Shown: positions 31,718 through 44,340 of the stretch, piece by piece | How positions within the stretch are numbered: position 1 is the first letter of the stretch | How the letters are laid out: every line of letters begins with the position of its first letter | Assembly: GCF_030463535.1 (NCBI RefSeq) | Contig: NC_132900.1 | Coordinates: forward strand, 28,185,956-28,249,955 | Reading direction: 5' to 3' | From: Salminus brasiliensis | Taxonomy: Eukaryota; Chordata; Actinopteri; Characiformes; Bryconidae | Length of the DNA stretch: 64,000 bases | Translations under genes and position numbers: made by a program | Notes under the pieces: generated by a model | Database searches by the model: none | Seen by the model: the letters and a program-made list of their open reading frames with translations, nothing else | Told to the model about the DNA's origin: nothing

Positions 31718-32100
31718 GTAATAACATTATAATATATATTACAGATTATGTGTTACTAACTCACCTGTATTGGTGGACAGTTTATACACACACACACACA
31801 CACACACATACATACATATATTTGTTGGTCTGTCTGTCTATTTATGTTTAATATTGATATGAATTTACAGTAATCCACCACCACACCCTAGAACAGGTTA
31901 AAGTGACCTATGGAAGAGGTGCAGTAGGTCATGTGTGTTGAATCCGATCAAGTACAATTGATTTAGAACAAAAAGTTTTACTGTTTTAAAGTTATTGAAA
32001 TTATTTCAATAATTCTTATGTGGTCTAGGAGTCCAAGAGTAGTCATTGTCAAGTATTTTTGTTAACAAAAAAAATAATAATAATAAAAACTTATCATCTG

Positions 32101-32272
32101 TGCTAAAAGGACTACTGTGACCCATGAGGCTCAATTCTCGCCTCACCTGCGTCTTCACCGTGTACTGCACTTTGTAGACGGTCCCTTAGCTCTCGCTCAG
32201 GTCGCGGCAGCCCGTCTAATCAACAGACAAACACTTCCAGCGTAAAATCACTTGTAGCTGCTTGTCCTGGAA
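32101..32272 (-). repeat. Left-reading arm of an inverted duplication
   Basis: This is the partner of 30,853-31,072 in opposite orientation. Read on the - strand it goes from tccaggacaagcagct to 'agtccttttagca'. About 1 kb separates the arms. Confidence 0.65.
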
Positions 32273-33088
32273 GTGAACCTGCTTAAGAAAGATTCTTCAG
32301 AAGAATCTGCTGAAGAAAGAAATCCGATGTAACGTTTAATGGAGCCGTTACTCCTCACCAATACAAACGCCGCGTTCACGTCAGTGTCGCTTTACGCTGC
32401 TAATTTCCAAAACGTGTGGATGGGCATGAGCGCCGGCCGGCGTGTGGCATAACGCCAATCCGTATACCATAGCGATCATCATAAACTCCACTTCCTGACT
32501 ACAATTAGCTTCTCAGACGCTTAATAACCCAACAGCCGGGCAGCGTAGACACCGCGTAGCGTACACTCATTTACAACACAGCCTGTATAAGAATAACGCC
32601 ATAATAAACAGTTGTTATAACAGCAGGAATCTCATTCACAAACCCAGAAACGAGACTCACTGACCGAGCCGGAGCGTCCTCACCATGAAGAACCAGCTTA
32701 GCAAGCTCTTACTCTGTTCCGCAGTGCAGGAACCAGCGGCAACACACAAATAGCGCATGTCGCCACCTAGTGGACAAGGTGCATATCGTCGCCTATCGCT
32801 TTATGATCTGGCGGTTAGTCTTCAGTGTGTATTACATTTTCAAGATGGACCAACAGAAATGCTCCAAAATGACCTGAAATACAATCTTTTTGCATTGAAT
32901 TCATTGAAAATGTAATTAAAATTAAATACAGTTGGAGATACAAGGTTTGAAGGTTTGTCCAACAATGACAGGATTCAGCTTGCAAATACCAGTACTAAAG
33001 GGTCCGTACAGTAAATTTTCTTATGTAGCTTTTTTGTCCTTAAGGTCACTGTATGATGTTGCTGGGGATTGGGGATTGGTGTGATTGG
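32273..33088. other. Upstream flank of impa1, no coding sequence seen
   Basis: Holds the candidate impa1 first exon (separate entry) and unremarkable sequence. No other feature could be supported. Confidence 0.35.
32640..32760 (-). promoter_or_regulatory. Candidate impa1 promoter and untranslated first exon
   Basis: impa1's first coding exon has an acceptor 30 nt before its ATG, so an upstream exon must exist. On the - strand, 32,684 is followed by a good donor (GTGAGG) after ctggttcttcatg, in a GC-richer stretch at roughly the right distance. If this is the exon, the splice would create the short upstream frame ATG GTT TAA. No transcript evidence is available. Confidence 0.3.
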
Positions 33089-33318
33089 GGATGGTTGGTG
33101 TGGCGCAACAGATAACACCACTACCTGCCACTGAGCTACCACACCATGTGGAAGACTGGGGTTCGATTCCCAGGCTGGGTGACTGTGCTGCGCTACACCA
33201 ATAAGAGTCCTTGGGCAAGAATGATACTCCTAACATTACGTTGGCCCACATCTGTAATAATATGAGTAACCTTGTAAGTCTCTGGATAAGAGCGTCAGCT
33301 TAATGCTGTAAATGTAAA
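33089..33318 (+). mobile_element. tRNA-derived SINE
   Basis: The head is ggttggtgtggcgcaacaga (A-box-like). Box B GGTTCGATTCC lies at 33,161-33,171. The body contains 'ccttgggcaagaatgatact', and the tail is 'tctggataagagcgtcagct' followed by AATGCTGTAAATGTAAATG. It is the + strand sister of 15,117-15,357. Confidence 0.75.
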
Positions 33319-33413
33319 TGATTCATTGGGATTGAGCAAGGCCCTTCACCCTCCCAGCTGCCCACTGTGTGCTCACGGTCACTGTGTGTGCTTGAGCACT
33401 GGTGTGTAGTGTG

Positions 33414-33810
33414 TAGAAACGTAGCCTGGATGGTAGGGTCAGTCTGGTGGGGATGGTTTTCTCTGCACACGTTGGGCCTGTTAATACCGCAGCCTGCTTA
33501 AGCATTGTTGCTGACCATGAGCATCCCTTCCTGGCCATAGATCTTCTAACGGCTACTTCCAGCATGACGATGTACCAAATCACAAAAGCCCAAGCGTGTC
33601 AAACTGGTTCAGTAATGAGTTCAGTGTTCCTCAGTGTTGGTTCTTCCCAGTGACCTGATCTGAATCCAGAAGAACGTCTTAGGGATGGGAACGGGAGAGT
33701 CGGAGCTTGAGAGAATATTGTGGAATCCATGCCATGAAGAACTGAGGGCCACCCAGCATTGCATCGTAAAGTGTTCCTAATAAAGTGCTCGGTGAGCGTT
33801 TATGAACCCA
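33414..33810 (+). pseudogene. 3' end of a degraded Tc1-like transposon
   Basis: Recognisable pieces in order are cagcatgacgatgtaccaaa (encoding a QHD-like DDE segment remnant), 'cagtgacctgatctgaatcc' (the S-P-D-L-N-P motif region), 'gtggaatccatgccatgaag' and the terminal 'cctaataaagtgctcggtga'. This is the familiar end of a fish Tc1-like element. Several frame breaks are present and the 5' part is missing. Confidence 0.6.
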
Positions 33811-34730
33811 CCACGTGGTTCATCCAGACCTATTCAACCCATGATGAATTCATAAGGCATACTTTAGCAGTGACTTTAATGAGACGCAATACAGAGCAAC
33901 CAATCAAAGCAGAGATAATTTACATATTAAAGGTGCAGTAAAGAGTTAGTTTAACTGTAAGGGATGAAGAGTGGTTGGAAGATGGTCAATAAATGAGGAC
34001 TTTTTTGGTACATGGGGCCAAACCAGTCTCATACATCGATCGTGGCTGGATTATTATCTCAGCTAGTAGAGGGAGTGTTGAGTGTGATGCTCGCTTGACC
34101 ATTTGAGAATCTCCTTTGAGCTGAAGCTGAAGAGTGCAGAAAAAACAAGGTCATAGCCCTTTAGTGAAAGGCTGAAAGGCTTTGGTCAGCATTTCCATAA
34201 ACAGTCTTCCTTCGATCAGACTTTAAGTGGCTGTGAGGAATGTTTCTTACTTGCTGGTCGAGTCAGAGGTCAAGTTTAATCTGCCCAGTGTGAGGGCAGA
34301 TTGGTCATTAAGGGTTGGCAGGCTCTGGTAAAGCATAAGACCGGTGAGGGGAAGTTCCTGCCAGGCCACGTCAAAGGAACTGAACAAAGAACCCCTTCAA
34401 GATCATCAGCGCTCATTAGATACAATTAGTCCAGCTTTCGTGAGAAAAAGCAGTGCAAGAAAACCCCTTAAATATTCTAAAGAAAACACACGACACAACA
34501 AGCTCCCTTTGTAATATGGCTTTGACCTTCTTTATTCCACCGTAACGCCCCCCCTTTTCAGAAACCTGAAACAAACTGACCATTACTGACCATTTTTAAG
34601 GTCATATTTGTTGTAGAAAATGGCACTGGTTCATTAATTTCCTTGTTATTTTACAAGTAATATTAATTTTATGTAAAAAACAAAAGTGAAAAATGGACTT
34701 AATGCATCTTTAAAACGATGAACCAGACAT

Positions 34731-35180
34731 ACATTATATAGACAAAAGTATTGGGACACTTACACAGGAGCTTTTGTAACATCTCATTATAAACCCATAG
34801 GCATTCATATGGAGCTGGTCCCCCTTTGCAGCTCTAACAGCAGCAGCAGATCTGGAGCTCTGCAGTTACTGAGTCAGTTGCACTATGAGAAAAGTCTGAG
34901 CTCAGCACTCGGCCCCGACCCCGCTCTGTAACTTTATGTGGTCCGACACTTGGTGGCTGAGTTGCTGTGGGTCGTAAACACCTCCACTTTTAATAATACC
35001 ACTCACAGCTGATGGTGGAAGATCTAAGAGGGAGGAAATTGCCACCCATTCTTTCACTAATGTGTGTAAGAAAGGCAGACTGCATGGCTAGGGGCTCAGT
35101 TTTATACACTTGACTGACTGAAACACCTGAATTCAATGATTAAAAGCTGTGTCCCAATACTTTTGTCCACGTAGTGTAGC
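34731..35180. mobile_element. Non-autonomous element with GACAAAAGTATTGGGACAC terminal inverted repeats
   Basis: The left end is atatagacaaaagtattggg. The right end is its inverse, 'gtcccaatacttttgtccac', finishing 'gtagtgta' at about 35,178. The ~450-bp interior differs from family A although the termini match one end of it, so the two probably used the same transposase (inference). It encodes nothing. Confidence 0.75.
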
Positions 35181-35812
35181 TAACATTCAGCACGGCAAAA
35201 TCACATGTAAACATTGTGTAAAACTGTAGGCTACTGTGGTCAAGAAAGTTGGATAATGTTACATACTGTACAACGGGTCAAATCCAATGTGTTTCTCACC
35301 AGCATTAAGTTTTAATATTATACTTCATTGGTTCTCCCACGTCCAAAATAGACCACAAACTGCACTGCCGGTCATTCGTTCCTTAAAATCCCTTTCAAAA
35401 TAGAATACATACTTCTGTACAGGTTACCGGTAATGTAATCAGGCAAGTGTACAGGGAGGGTATCAGAAAAATACAGACAGAGCGTATATAAATATAGATT
35501 AAAAAACATAAAAACAAGTCCTTGGTAAAATCAGTCATATTAAATGACAGTGGACGTTTCCATCAGTGACACTTAAAGGATGCGATACATTAGGCTGATT
35601 TTGCTCCAAAATTTGGTGACCATTTTGAAGAAACCAGGTGTTTTAATACATACATGACACTGGCTTTAGTTTTTATGCAAACAGATAACTGACCCCAGCT
35701 GGGCAATGCTAGCCAACTGACTAGCAAGCTACTTACGTTAGCTGGCTGGCTAAAGTGTTGATGAGGTAGCTCATATGAACCTTGTTGTTTCAGGGAGGAC
35801 TCACTGTAGTTG

Positions 35813-35817
<5 letters not shown>

Positions 35818-35882
<65 letters not shown>
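35818..35882. repeat. (TA)n microsatellite
   Basis: Uninterrupted TA repeat of about 65 bp just upstream of the Tc1-like transposon. Confidence 0.95.
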
Positions 35883-35887
<5 letters not shown>

Positions 35888-35972
35888 TTGTACTTATGTG
35901 GAACAAGGACACACAGTGGCATTGATGCGAAGCACCAAAAAATGTATGTATATATGTATAAATATATATGTA

Positions 35973-37514
35973 CAGTGGGGTAAAAAAGTATTTAGTCAGT
36001 CACCAATTGTGCAAGTTCTCCCACTTAAAAAGATAAGAGAGGCCTGTAATTGACTATGAGAGACAAAATAAGGAAAAAGAATTCTGAAAATCACATCAGA
36101 TTTTTTAAAGAATTTATTTGCAAATAATGGTGGAAAATAAGTATTTGGTCAATAACAAAAGTTCATCTTAATACTTGTTATATATCCTTTGTTGGCAATG
36201 ACAGAGGTCAAACGTTTTCTGTAAGTCTTCACAAGGTTGGCTCACACTGTTGCTGGTATGTTGGCCCATTCCTCCATGCAGATCTCCTCTAGAGCAGTGA
36301 TGTTTTGGGGCTGTCGACGGGCAACGCGGACTTTCAACTCCCTCCAAAGGTTTTCTATGGGGTTGAGATCTGGAGACTGGCTAGGCCACTCCAGGACCTT
36401 GAAATGCTTCTTACGAAGCCACTCCTTTGTTGCCCTGGCAGTGTGCTTGGGATCATCGTCATGCTGAAAGACCCAGCCACGTTTCATCTTCAATGCCCTT
36501 GCTGATGGAAGGAGGTTTGCACTCAAAATCTCACAATACATGGCCCCATTCATTCTTTCGTGTACACGGACCAGTCGTCCTAGTCCCTTTGCAGAGAAAC
36601 AGCCCCAAAGCATGATGTTGCCACCCCCATGCTTCACAGTTGGTATAGTGTTCTTTGGATGCAACTCAGCATTCACTCTCCTCCAAACACAACACAGTTG
36701 TTTTTGTACGAAACAGTTCTACTTTGGTTTCATTTGACCATAAGACATTCTCCCAAAACTCTTCCGGAACATCCAAATGCTCTCTAGCAAACTTCAGACG
36801 CGCCCGGATCTGTACTGGCTTAAGCAGGGGAACACGTCTGGCACTGCAAGATCTGAGTCCCTGGCGGCGTAGTGTGTTACTGACGGTAGCCTTTGTAACG
36901 TTGGTCCCAGCTTTCTGCAGGTCATTCACTAGGTCCCCCCGTGTGGTTCTGGGATTTTTGCTCACCGTTCTTGTGATCATTTTGACCCCACGGGCTGAGA
37001 TCTTGCGTGGAGCCCCTGATTGAGGGAGATTAGCAGTGGTCTTGTAGGTCTTTCATTTTCTGATTATTGCTCCCACAGTAGATTTCTTCACACCAAGCTG
37101 CTTGCCTATTGCAGTTTCAGTCTTCCCAGCCTGGTGCAGGTCTACAATTTTGTTTCTGGTGTCCTTCAACAGCTCTTTGGTCTTCACCATAGTGGAGTTT
37201 GGAGTGTGACTGTTTGAGGTTGCAGGTGTCTTTTATACTGTTAACGAGTTCAAACAGGTGCCATTAATTCAGGTAATGAGTGGAGGACAGAGAAGCCTCT
37301 TAAAGAAGAAGTTACAGGTCTGTGACAGCCAGAAATCATTTACTTGCAAATAAATTCTTTAAAAATCAGACAATGTGATTTTCAGAATTTGTTTTCTCAT
37401 TTTGTCTCTCATAGTTGAGGTCTACCTATGATGTCAATTACAGGCCTCTCTCATTTTTTTAAGTGGGAGAACTTGCACAATTGGTGACTGACTAAATACC
37501 TTTTTTCCCCACTG
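35973..37514 (-). mobile_element. Nearly complete Tc1-like (IS630-Tc1-mariner) transposon, 1,542 bp
   Basis: Terminal inverted repeats begin CAGTGGGGTAAAAAAGTATT on the left and end with the inverse near 37,514 (some changes, with ccccactg at the edge). Similarity extends over about 80 bp, including 'gtgcaagttctcccactta'. TA dinucleotides at 35,971-35,972 and 37,515-37,516 are the expected target duplication. The transposase lies inside on the - strand and is broken (separate entry). Confidence 0.93.
36242..37190 (-). pseudogene. Broken Tc1-like transposase
   Basis: The frame starts at an ATG at 37,188-37,190 with an HTH-type N-terminus ([15 protein letters not shown], then [11 protein letters not shown]). 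It meets a stop just after the first HTH, where IIRK is followed by TGA. It reopens ([14 protein letters not shown], then [12 protein letters not shown], then [12 protein letters not shown]), shifts frame near 36,690 and continues [18 protein letters not shown], then [11 protein letters not shown], then [12 protein letters not shown]. The DDE(D) motifs are readable (SNET has Asn where Asp is usual: SDET). The first catalytic Asp therefore appears replaced, in addition to the stop and the frameshift, so the gene should be inactive. Confidence 0.9.
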
Positions 37515-37536
37515 TATACATACACACACACACACG

Positions 37537-37569
<33 letters not shown>

Positions 37570-38472
37570 CTATGCTGTCACATTAAAAACCCTGATTCTT
37601 TTTTGCAGCTATATATACTAACAGAGGTTCACAATGAAGGTGCATATATTTGTCACTATATTTTGTACAGCGAAATGTGTCCTGATAGTGAACACACACA
37701 CACTAGTGAACTTGGGCCTGTGAGTCCGGGTATCGAACCCACAACCCTGTCATCAATAGCCCGGAGCTCTAACCGCTGAGCCACCACTGCCCCTGATGAT
37801 GAATAGACCAATAGAAATGCTCCAAAATGACTTGGAATAAAGGTTTTATGACAGCAATGGTATATGTATATATAGGACTATAGTTGATGGTGGATAGATG
37901 AGCTACCTCCCCAACATTTAAGCTCACTAGCTGATTTACGTATTTGTCTATGTAGTTGGCTAACATTCGTCCAAGCTGGGCTTCTTCCACCCAAGCTGAG
38001 ACTTTGACCAGCTTGCTGCTGTTTGTGCGGGACTGCAGCTACATACTACTGTCTGTACATGTGCTGCAGCTCTATCTGAACAATACAAAACACGACCAGA
38101 ATGAAGACTTGCTTCTCATTGCTAATCATTGCTAGTCTTTTGTCTTTGCAGTGTATCATCACATTCAGTGTGCTGCTTTTCTTTAAACATTGTCACAAGA
38201 TTCCCACAAAGATTGTCTTGGCAATTTAGTGTATCAACAAACTTGCTGGAATACCTCAGCCAGAAGTGCTAGTGTTGCTGATAATGAACGGAAACAGGGC
38301 TAGTTAGCACTGTGCAAATGAGATTATGCTAATCCCCATTAGCTTTCATTCACCATAGCAAAATGAGCATTTTCCGCAGACGTATCCCACTAAAAACAGC
38401 CGGTTCTTTCTATGTAACAGCCTTCACGGTAGGAGCCACTGTATCTCCTCATATTTCAACGTCCCTTAGCTT
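37515..38472 (-). other. fbxl7 3' flank or 3' UTR with tRNA-like SINE
   Basis: Immediately 3' of the fbxl7 stop. A tRNA-derived repeat lies at about 37,700-37,795 on the - strand (gtggctcagcggttagagct as A box, GGTTCGATACCC as B box). Microsatellites (CA)n/(TA)n occupy 37,521-37,570. A long fbxl7 3' UTR may cover some or all of this, but no poly(A) site could be assigned. Confidence 0.45.
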
Positions 38473-41400
38473 TCAAAAGAAGGCTGGGTTGGTGTGTTCG
38501 ATGACGCAACGCTTGCAGTGGCGCTTGACGAAACGCAGCGCCTCTAGTGGCACGTCACAGTCTTGCACGTTCAGCAGCTGCAGGTCGAAGCAGTTAGCCG
38601 CCACAACCTGCAGGCCGCGTCCTGTGATGCTCTCGCACGCCTTGACGCTGAGTCTCTTCAGGTTGAAGCAGTTTAACGCCAGCAGCTCCAGGCCTGCGTC
38701 CGACACCAGCGGGCACTTGCCGATGTCCAGTGACTTCAGCTTGAGGCAGCTCTTGGCCAGGTGCTCGATGCCGTGGTCCGTGAGTCCTTCGCAGCCGCGC
38801 GCGTTCAGGTAACGTAGCCGGATACAGTACTTAGCGATGTAGCGCACGCCAACGTCCGTGATGCGGCCGCAATGCGCTATGCTGAGGTAGCGCAGGTGGC
38901 CCTCGAGCTTGGCGATCTCGCGCAGGCCGAAGTCGCTAATAAACCGGCAGTCGCTGACGCTAAGCTCGCGTATGGACGGGCAGTAGATGACGAGGAAGCG
39001 GAGGCCCTCGTCGGTCAGGCGCACGCAGCGGCGCAGATAGAGGTGCGTGAGCTGAGTGCAGTGAGCGGCGATGGTGTGCAGGCCCTCGTCCTCCAGGGCG
39101 AAGCAGTCGGTCATGTCCAGGTAGCGGATGGAGATCTGCTGGCCGTGGAGAGGAGACAGCTTGACGGACGCCTCTTGGGTCAGGCTGATGCAGGTCACCT
39201 TGGAGCACCCTGCAAAGGAAGAAGAGACGGTAAAATTACTTTTCAGAATAAGTACTGCAGGTATGGCAGTAGTGGAATGGTGGAAGAACCTTTGGTTAAT
39301 GATCACAGGGTTGTGGGTTCGATACCCATGTTGGCTAAGCTGCTACTGTCCTGCAGCACCAATAATTTTATTGTCCTGTACAGCTTCTGCATGAATAAAA
39401 GAGGTAAAGAGTTCCACAGGTTTTAAGGATGCTATATCAGCATGTGCCAGCAGAGGGAGCCACACTGCATCATTATCCTCTGGAGGAGCATCAACTGACT
39501 GGAGACTGAAACAGCGTAGTCCAGCAGGAAGTAGTGCAGGAAGTCCGAAATAAAACACCAGGAAAGGGCTTGGTGGAGAAGGAGGAGGATTTTTGGAATT
39601 TCTCACTTGCCAGGCATTTCATATTGTTCCGTCTATAGTGTCCTCCCGGGGGTTCGGATATTGTTTTCAAGGTTGAAGAAGAAAGATGGATGGCTTGGGC
39701 TGGGTGGGGGGGGGGCAGGGGGTCCGTGAGTTGGCTCAAATTCAGTTTACGCAAACCGTGCCGTGACGACAAAGAATAATAAATCAGGGAGAGATAAATC
39801 TGACAGCAGTCCTGCGTAGTTCAAGAAATTCATACTGGAAGCAACGTCTCCAATAAAACAACAGAACAGCCCTCTTCTAATTTACCCTGTATAGAAAAAT
39901 CATTCATCAGCAGTGTCAAATCAGTCAATGCCTTTATCAGTCATTCCCCTAATGAGCGCAGCAGACCATCCCAAAGCACTCTGAAGTCAGAGGTCCTGGT
40001 CCTGCATGGGCTTATTTTCCTCCTGGAAAGTAGAGCGCTTGGACCGAACGCCAGAGCTATTAATACATTTCCCAGCCCCGAGAGGAAGTCGTGGACATTT
40101 CAGAATAATCTATGAGGAAAAAAAAGAGCCCCACAGCTGTCTCCTGTGATGAGCAGTGAGGTGGAGTAGAACCAGCCCCAGCAGTCTGTTCAGGATAGCA
40201 GCGTTGGGTTGCGCTGTGTGTTTAAGGAAACTCCACTTTTACTGTGAATGTAGTCGGGCCGTGACAGAAGTTAGCGCTCTCCTCCAAGCGTGTTCAGCTG
40301 TGTTAGCACAGTCAGTGGGTAGCTTCATGTGACTGTGAGGAAGCACATGCTAGCCTTCCTGCTAACCCTCCCAGCACTCCCAGACTAAATTGGGAATAAA
40401 CGTTTCGTGTTTCGTTTTGCACTGGAGCTGTGAGACTAGTGCTGCTAAAATAGTAGAAGCTTATAACTCACCGATTAGTACGGCGTAAACTGGTTGCCTA
40501 AATCACCACAAGCTTGCCTGAAACTGCACACACTTCCTTTGATCGTAGCAGTTTTTAAGCTGAGCAGTGTTTCTGGAGCGGGCTGTTTTTAGGTTAGGCG
40601 GTGTTTGACTCAGGCTGTGTTTGGGTTGAGCTTAATTTGGGCGGGTTTTTTGGGATATGCTGCGTTTTGGCCGTGCCGCGTTTGCTGTCAGGATTGTTTT
40701 CTTCTAGGAGTGTTGCGGAAAGTTCACATGGTTGTGTGAGGTCAGGGGATTTGAATGATTCATGTTTGAATGAAGCGATGTGGGGGGAGCGCCATCTACC
40801 CATCCCCGATGGCTAGCAGCATGAATATGATGTTTTCGATGATCTGTGAGTTCAGTGAGTCCTGTTCTTTTGGGGCGCATAAGAGACCTGACATGCACTT
40901 GAGTCTCAATGGATGAATATATAGAGGTATATATACACATGCTACATGGAGTGCTAATGGGCGTGCGACAGCAGCCCAGGCTGGGAAAGTGGGAAGCTGA
41001 GGGGGAAAAAACACCATATGACTAATATAAAACAAGCCCAAAAAGACAGTGAGTCATTGGACTCGGGTTAAATGGCTCAAATTAAAGTTAAAGGCGCCGG
41101 GCTTCTTAAAAATAATAATAATAATAAAACAAAAAATGAGTGGTTTGATAACTCTAGACTCTCACTAATACGAGATGTCTACCTGAGATGTCCAGGTGCT
41201 CCAGGTTAGGGCATCGCGAGACCACCTCGAACACGGCCTCGTTGGACACATTGTAGCACCCGGCCATTTCCAAGCGCCGGAGCTCTGGGCAACACTGCGC
41301 CACCGTGTAGAGGCCGCGATCAGTCAGTCTGCGGCAGCCGCTGACCACCACGGTCTCCAGGGTGAGGCAGACGTTAGGTGTGTCCTGGCAGAGGCGGCGT

Positions 41401-41788
41401 GTGAGCACCCTCAGGGCACGGTCCACGTGTAGCACATCGCCCGTCAGCTGCACAGTCCGCCACAGCCTTGGGTCCCAAGCCAGGTTGTACCAGCGGCGGC
41501 ACACGCGTGCACAGCGGCACAGCTGATTGGTAGGCAGGTGGGCGAAGATCTGCAGGAAGGCGTGATCCGGCAGAACGTCGATGGGTGCCCCTTGCTGGTC
41601 CCGAGGCTGCCGCATGCACCGCTGAGGGTGCGTGAGACCGGCAGGAGGCGGCGAGTGCACCATGGCAATCGTCTCTGCGGTGAAGGAGGAAGATGAAGTG
41701 GAGGAGCCATTGAAGAGGGCAGGCGAGGAGCGAGGAAGGATGAGAGCCGGACTGGGCGTGCTCAGCGTCCGCATGCTCACGTCAGAGT
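38473..41788 (-). CDS. fbxl7: F-box and leucine-rich repeat protein 7, last two coding exons
   Basis: Exons are 41788-41183 and 39209-38473 (stop TGA at 38,473), joined in phase 1 across a GT-AG intron (SG|CSKV). They encode about 447 residues. Human FBXL7 has 491, so about 44 N-terminal residues lie in an earlier exon not found here. Visible: the Ser-rich start SMRTLSTPSPALI, then MVHSPPP, then the F-box IDVLPDHAFLQIFAHLPTNQ, then CRCARVCRRWYNLAWDPRLW. About ten cysteine-type LRRs follow (for example CRRLTDRGLYTVAQCCPELR) up to the C-terminus CVIEHTNPAFF. FBXL7 is the substrate receptor of an SCF ubiquitin ligase (SKP1-CUL1). Reported human targets include Aurora A and survivin. No frame break is seen. 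A GTG that opens the long frame at 41,780 is internal, not a start. Confidence 0.95.
39210..41182 (-). other. fbxl7 last intron
   Basis: The 1,973-bp intron between the two visible exons. A tRNA-like SINE fragment lies at about 39,258-39,335 on the + strand (GGGTTCGATACCC-type B box near 39,315-39,327). A (TAA)n run lies near 41,110-41,128. No exon-like sequence otherwise. Confidence 0.6.
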
Positions 41789-41937
41789 CTGAGGAGAAAG
41801 GAAGAGAAAACGTGAGGACAAAAGAGAAGAGGAAAGACTAATTCAACCCTTAGCCCAAATCAGTCAAGAGATTTTTGGGGGTCTTTAGTTTTGCCCTGGA
41901 GCTACAAAGCTAATGTTGCTAATAGGACAGTATGACA

Positions 41938-42300
41938 TTACATTTACATTTACGGCATTTAGCAGACGCTATCATCCAGAGCGACTAACAAAAGTGCTTT
42001 GCTATTCACCCAAGAAAAACCTCAGCTAGTTTGAAAAGGCTAAAAATGTAAAGACACCTCCAAGTTTAGACTCTACTAAACACAAGTCAATAAGGTGACC
42101 CCTCTGCTATTCGTCCAAGTACTCTCAGAAGAGGAGGGTCTTCAGTCTGCGTTTGAAGACAGCGAGTGACTCTGCCGTTCGGACACCCAGGGGAAGCTCG
42201 TTCCACCACTTTGGTGCCAGGACAGAAAAAAAGCCTGGACGCTCGTCCAGTTGACTTCGGTTGAAATGAATGAAGGACGACGGGCTTACTGTTTTCTAAT
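41938..42300 (-). repeat. Repeat with teleost SINE-type tail
   Basis: The segment begins tacatttacatttacggcat, then TTAGCAGACGCTATCATCCAGAGCGACT. On the - strand this is the same tail as in the tRNA-derived SINEs. The rest ('cttcagtctgcgtttgaaga', 'aagctcgttccaccactttg') is a body common in fish genomes that lacks a visible tRNA head. Confidence 0.55.
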
Positions 42301-44340
42301 GATTGTACTGGTGTTTAGAGGCATTATGCAAAAACAGCTAAGGACAAATGGCAGATTTTATGTCAGATGAGTAACAACTGCTGCATCTTCAGATGAGCTA
42401 ATGAGCTAACGGAGCTAACAAAGCCTGGATGCTACAGAGGGCACTTTCCCTCTATAAGGTCAGTGGACTCAGTGGACAATGTGGTAATAGTTGTGTTTGT
42501 CAGAGATATGCGTGGTCGCTCTTTCTTTATTCTCAGCATTAAAATAAGTCGATTGGGACGCCCCTACTCTCCCTTTGATTTAATCTCTCCATATTTTCCC
42601 TTTTAAAATGAACAGGGGTTTCTCAGTAAAGAAACCTTGAACAAAAATTATTTTGCATAGTAAAAAAAAAAGAAAAAACAAATGAGCAGTGATTCTCCAA
42701 AATATCCTGTCCTCTGTTTGTATCTTCGGGTTTATTAATAGCTCATTCATGATTCCTCTGTTTATATCCTTCCATCTTGTTACTGGTCATCCTGTTCCTC
42801 GGCTGTTCCAAGCTGAATTGATTTGCTCTTGTTTTCCCCCCTCCCAGTGAACTGATCATTCTCCTAATGTGTCCAAAATAAGAGCGTCTCGGTTTGGTTA
42901 TCTGGGCATCCAGTGAGAGATGATGATGATGCTTTATCTGATCAAGCATCAAGGATACTGCAAAATCCCAGTGTATTCAAATGAAAAGTGAATTTGTATA
43001 TTTGTTAAATGTTCAGATAATAAAGGGAATAAAATGGTACCCCAGAGCATCAGAACTGAAAAAGGGCTCTAAAGAGAATCAATGAGAAATGGTTAATAAT
43101 GAGACTGCTGTCTTTAGTAGTGTTATTATTTTGGCAAATCTGAGCTCAACATGAGACTTCATTGAGATCTGTACTAAAACTGAACAAGCCTTTATCTCAG
43201 GAGACACATGTGAGCAGCAGGAGACCTATGCTCAAGTCTCCTTTGTCTTTTTTTTTATTATCAGATCTCATTGTTGTCTGAGAGAAACTACAGAGATTAA
43301 GGAGATCTCATTTGTAATTTTTCTTTCCTAGCTCCACCCACAGCGCTCTGAAATTCATTACGCAAAAAAAAAGTAAAGAGACAAGCTGTTGAAAAAGCGT
43401 AAGCCAGTCTACTTCTTGAGTCATTTCCTCAGCAAATCTATTATCTTTCCTCACCTACAACAGGCTGGTCCTCGTCATGCGCTAACTGCTAAGACACACG
43501 GCGTGTTTCAGGAAATTCGACCACTCGGCTGAGGAAGCCATATTAACTGACACTAATCTCCCGCAGCGTTTCCTCAGCTCCGGAGGCCCGTCTGGTCCAC
43601 TCAGATCCCCCTTGACTGGACACATGCACCCGGGCCTCACATCCTTTTTCCGTACAGCCCTGACAGAACTGTGGGCCTAGCAGAGCTTTCCAGGGGACAC
43701 GGTTGTATTTCATCAGGTACACACGCCTCAACTTGGGTCACACGAACCCTACCTTGGCAGCACACTGATCATTTATTTATTCTGCTATGTTAATTGTTCA
43801 TTACATTTAAATTTAAATTATTATTTATTATAAAAAATAAATGATGCCTGTGAATACTGAATTACAGCAGATTATCGTACTTGAACAGTGATCTACTGGA
43901 AACTACTGTAGCTACTACATAAAAATGCCAGTGTAAACGAACCCAATTTAAATCCGATTGGTCAGACCACTTTAGGAGGTGCTCTGATCTGAGACGCATT
44001 TGAGACATGTTATAGCATTGTAACCAAAAGCCCTCCCAGTATAACCCAAACACCAGTATGGTGGTGGTGTACTGCTGCGTACCGAGCGAGTTTGCATATT
44101 CCATCCCACAGCAATCGTATTCAGTCTGACTGACCGGAGACGCATTTGACCGCTGAGTGTATCTTACCCAGATCCGACTCCGAAAATAACCAGGTGTAAA
44201 CGAGGTCACTGACACTGTACCAGTAAAGTCCTACTTGCTACACTTTTACTAACATTTAAAGAAAATAATGTTAAAAGTTCATATTAGCTGTTCTTATGAT
44301 ATCGTGGCTTCGTAAAATGAATGATCGATAAGTACGTCCA
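42300..44340. other. No gene seen; presumed fbxl7 first-intron DNA
   Basis: Both strands were read and no exon, terminal repeat or tRNA-like segment could be supported. Short AT-rich and A-rich runs only. Confidence 0.4.

Noticed and set aside
33089..33171. Possible tRNA gene
   Set aside because: Box-A- and box-B-like sequences are present, but the body and tail are those of a SINE and a sister copy exists at 15.1 kb. The same holds for 37.7, 39.3 and 23.9-24.2 kb.
36242..37190. Functional transposase
   Set aside because: A stop after the HTH, a frameshift and an apparent loss of a catalytic Asp make it a pseudogene.
38872..39426. 184-residue + strand frame opposite fbxl7
   Set aside because: It is the antisense shadow of the GC-rich LRR exon. 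The - strand frame has full family similarity and correct splicing.
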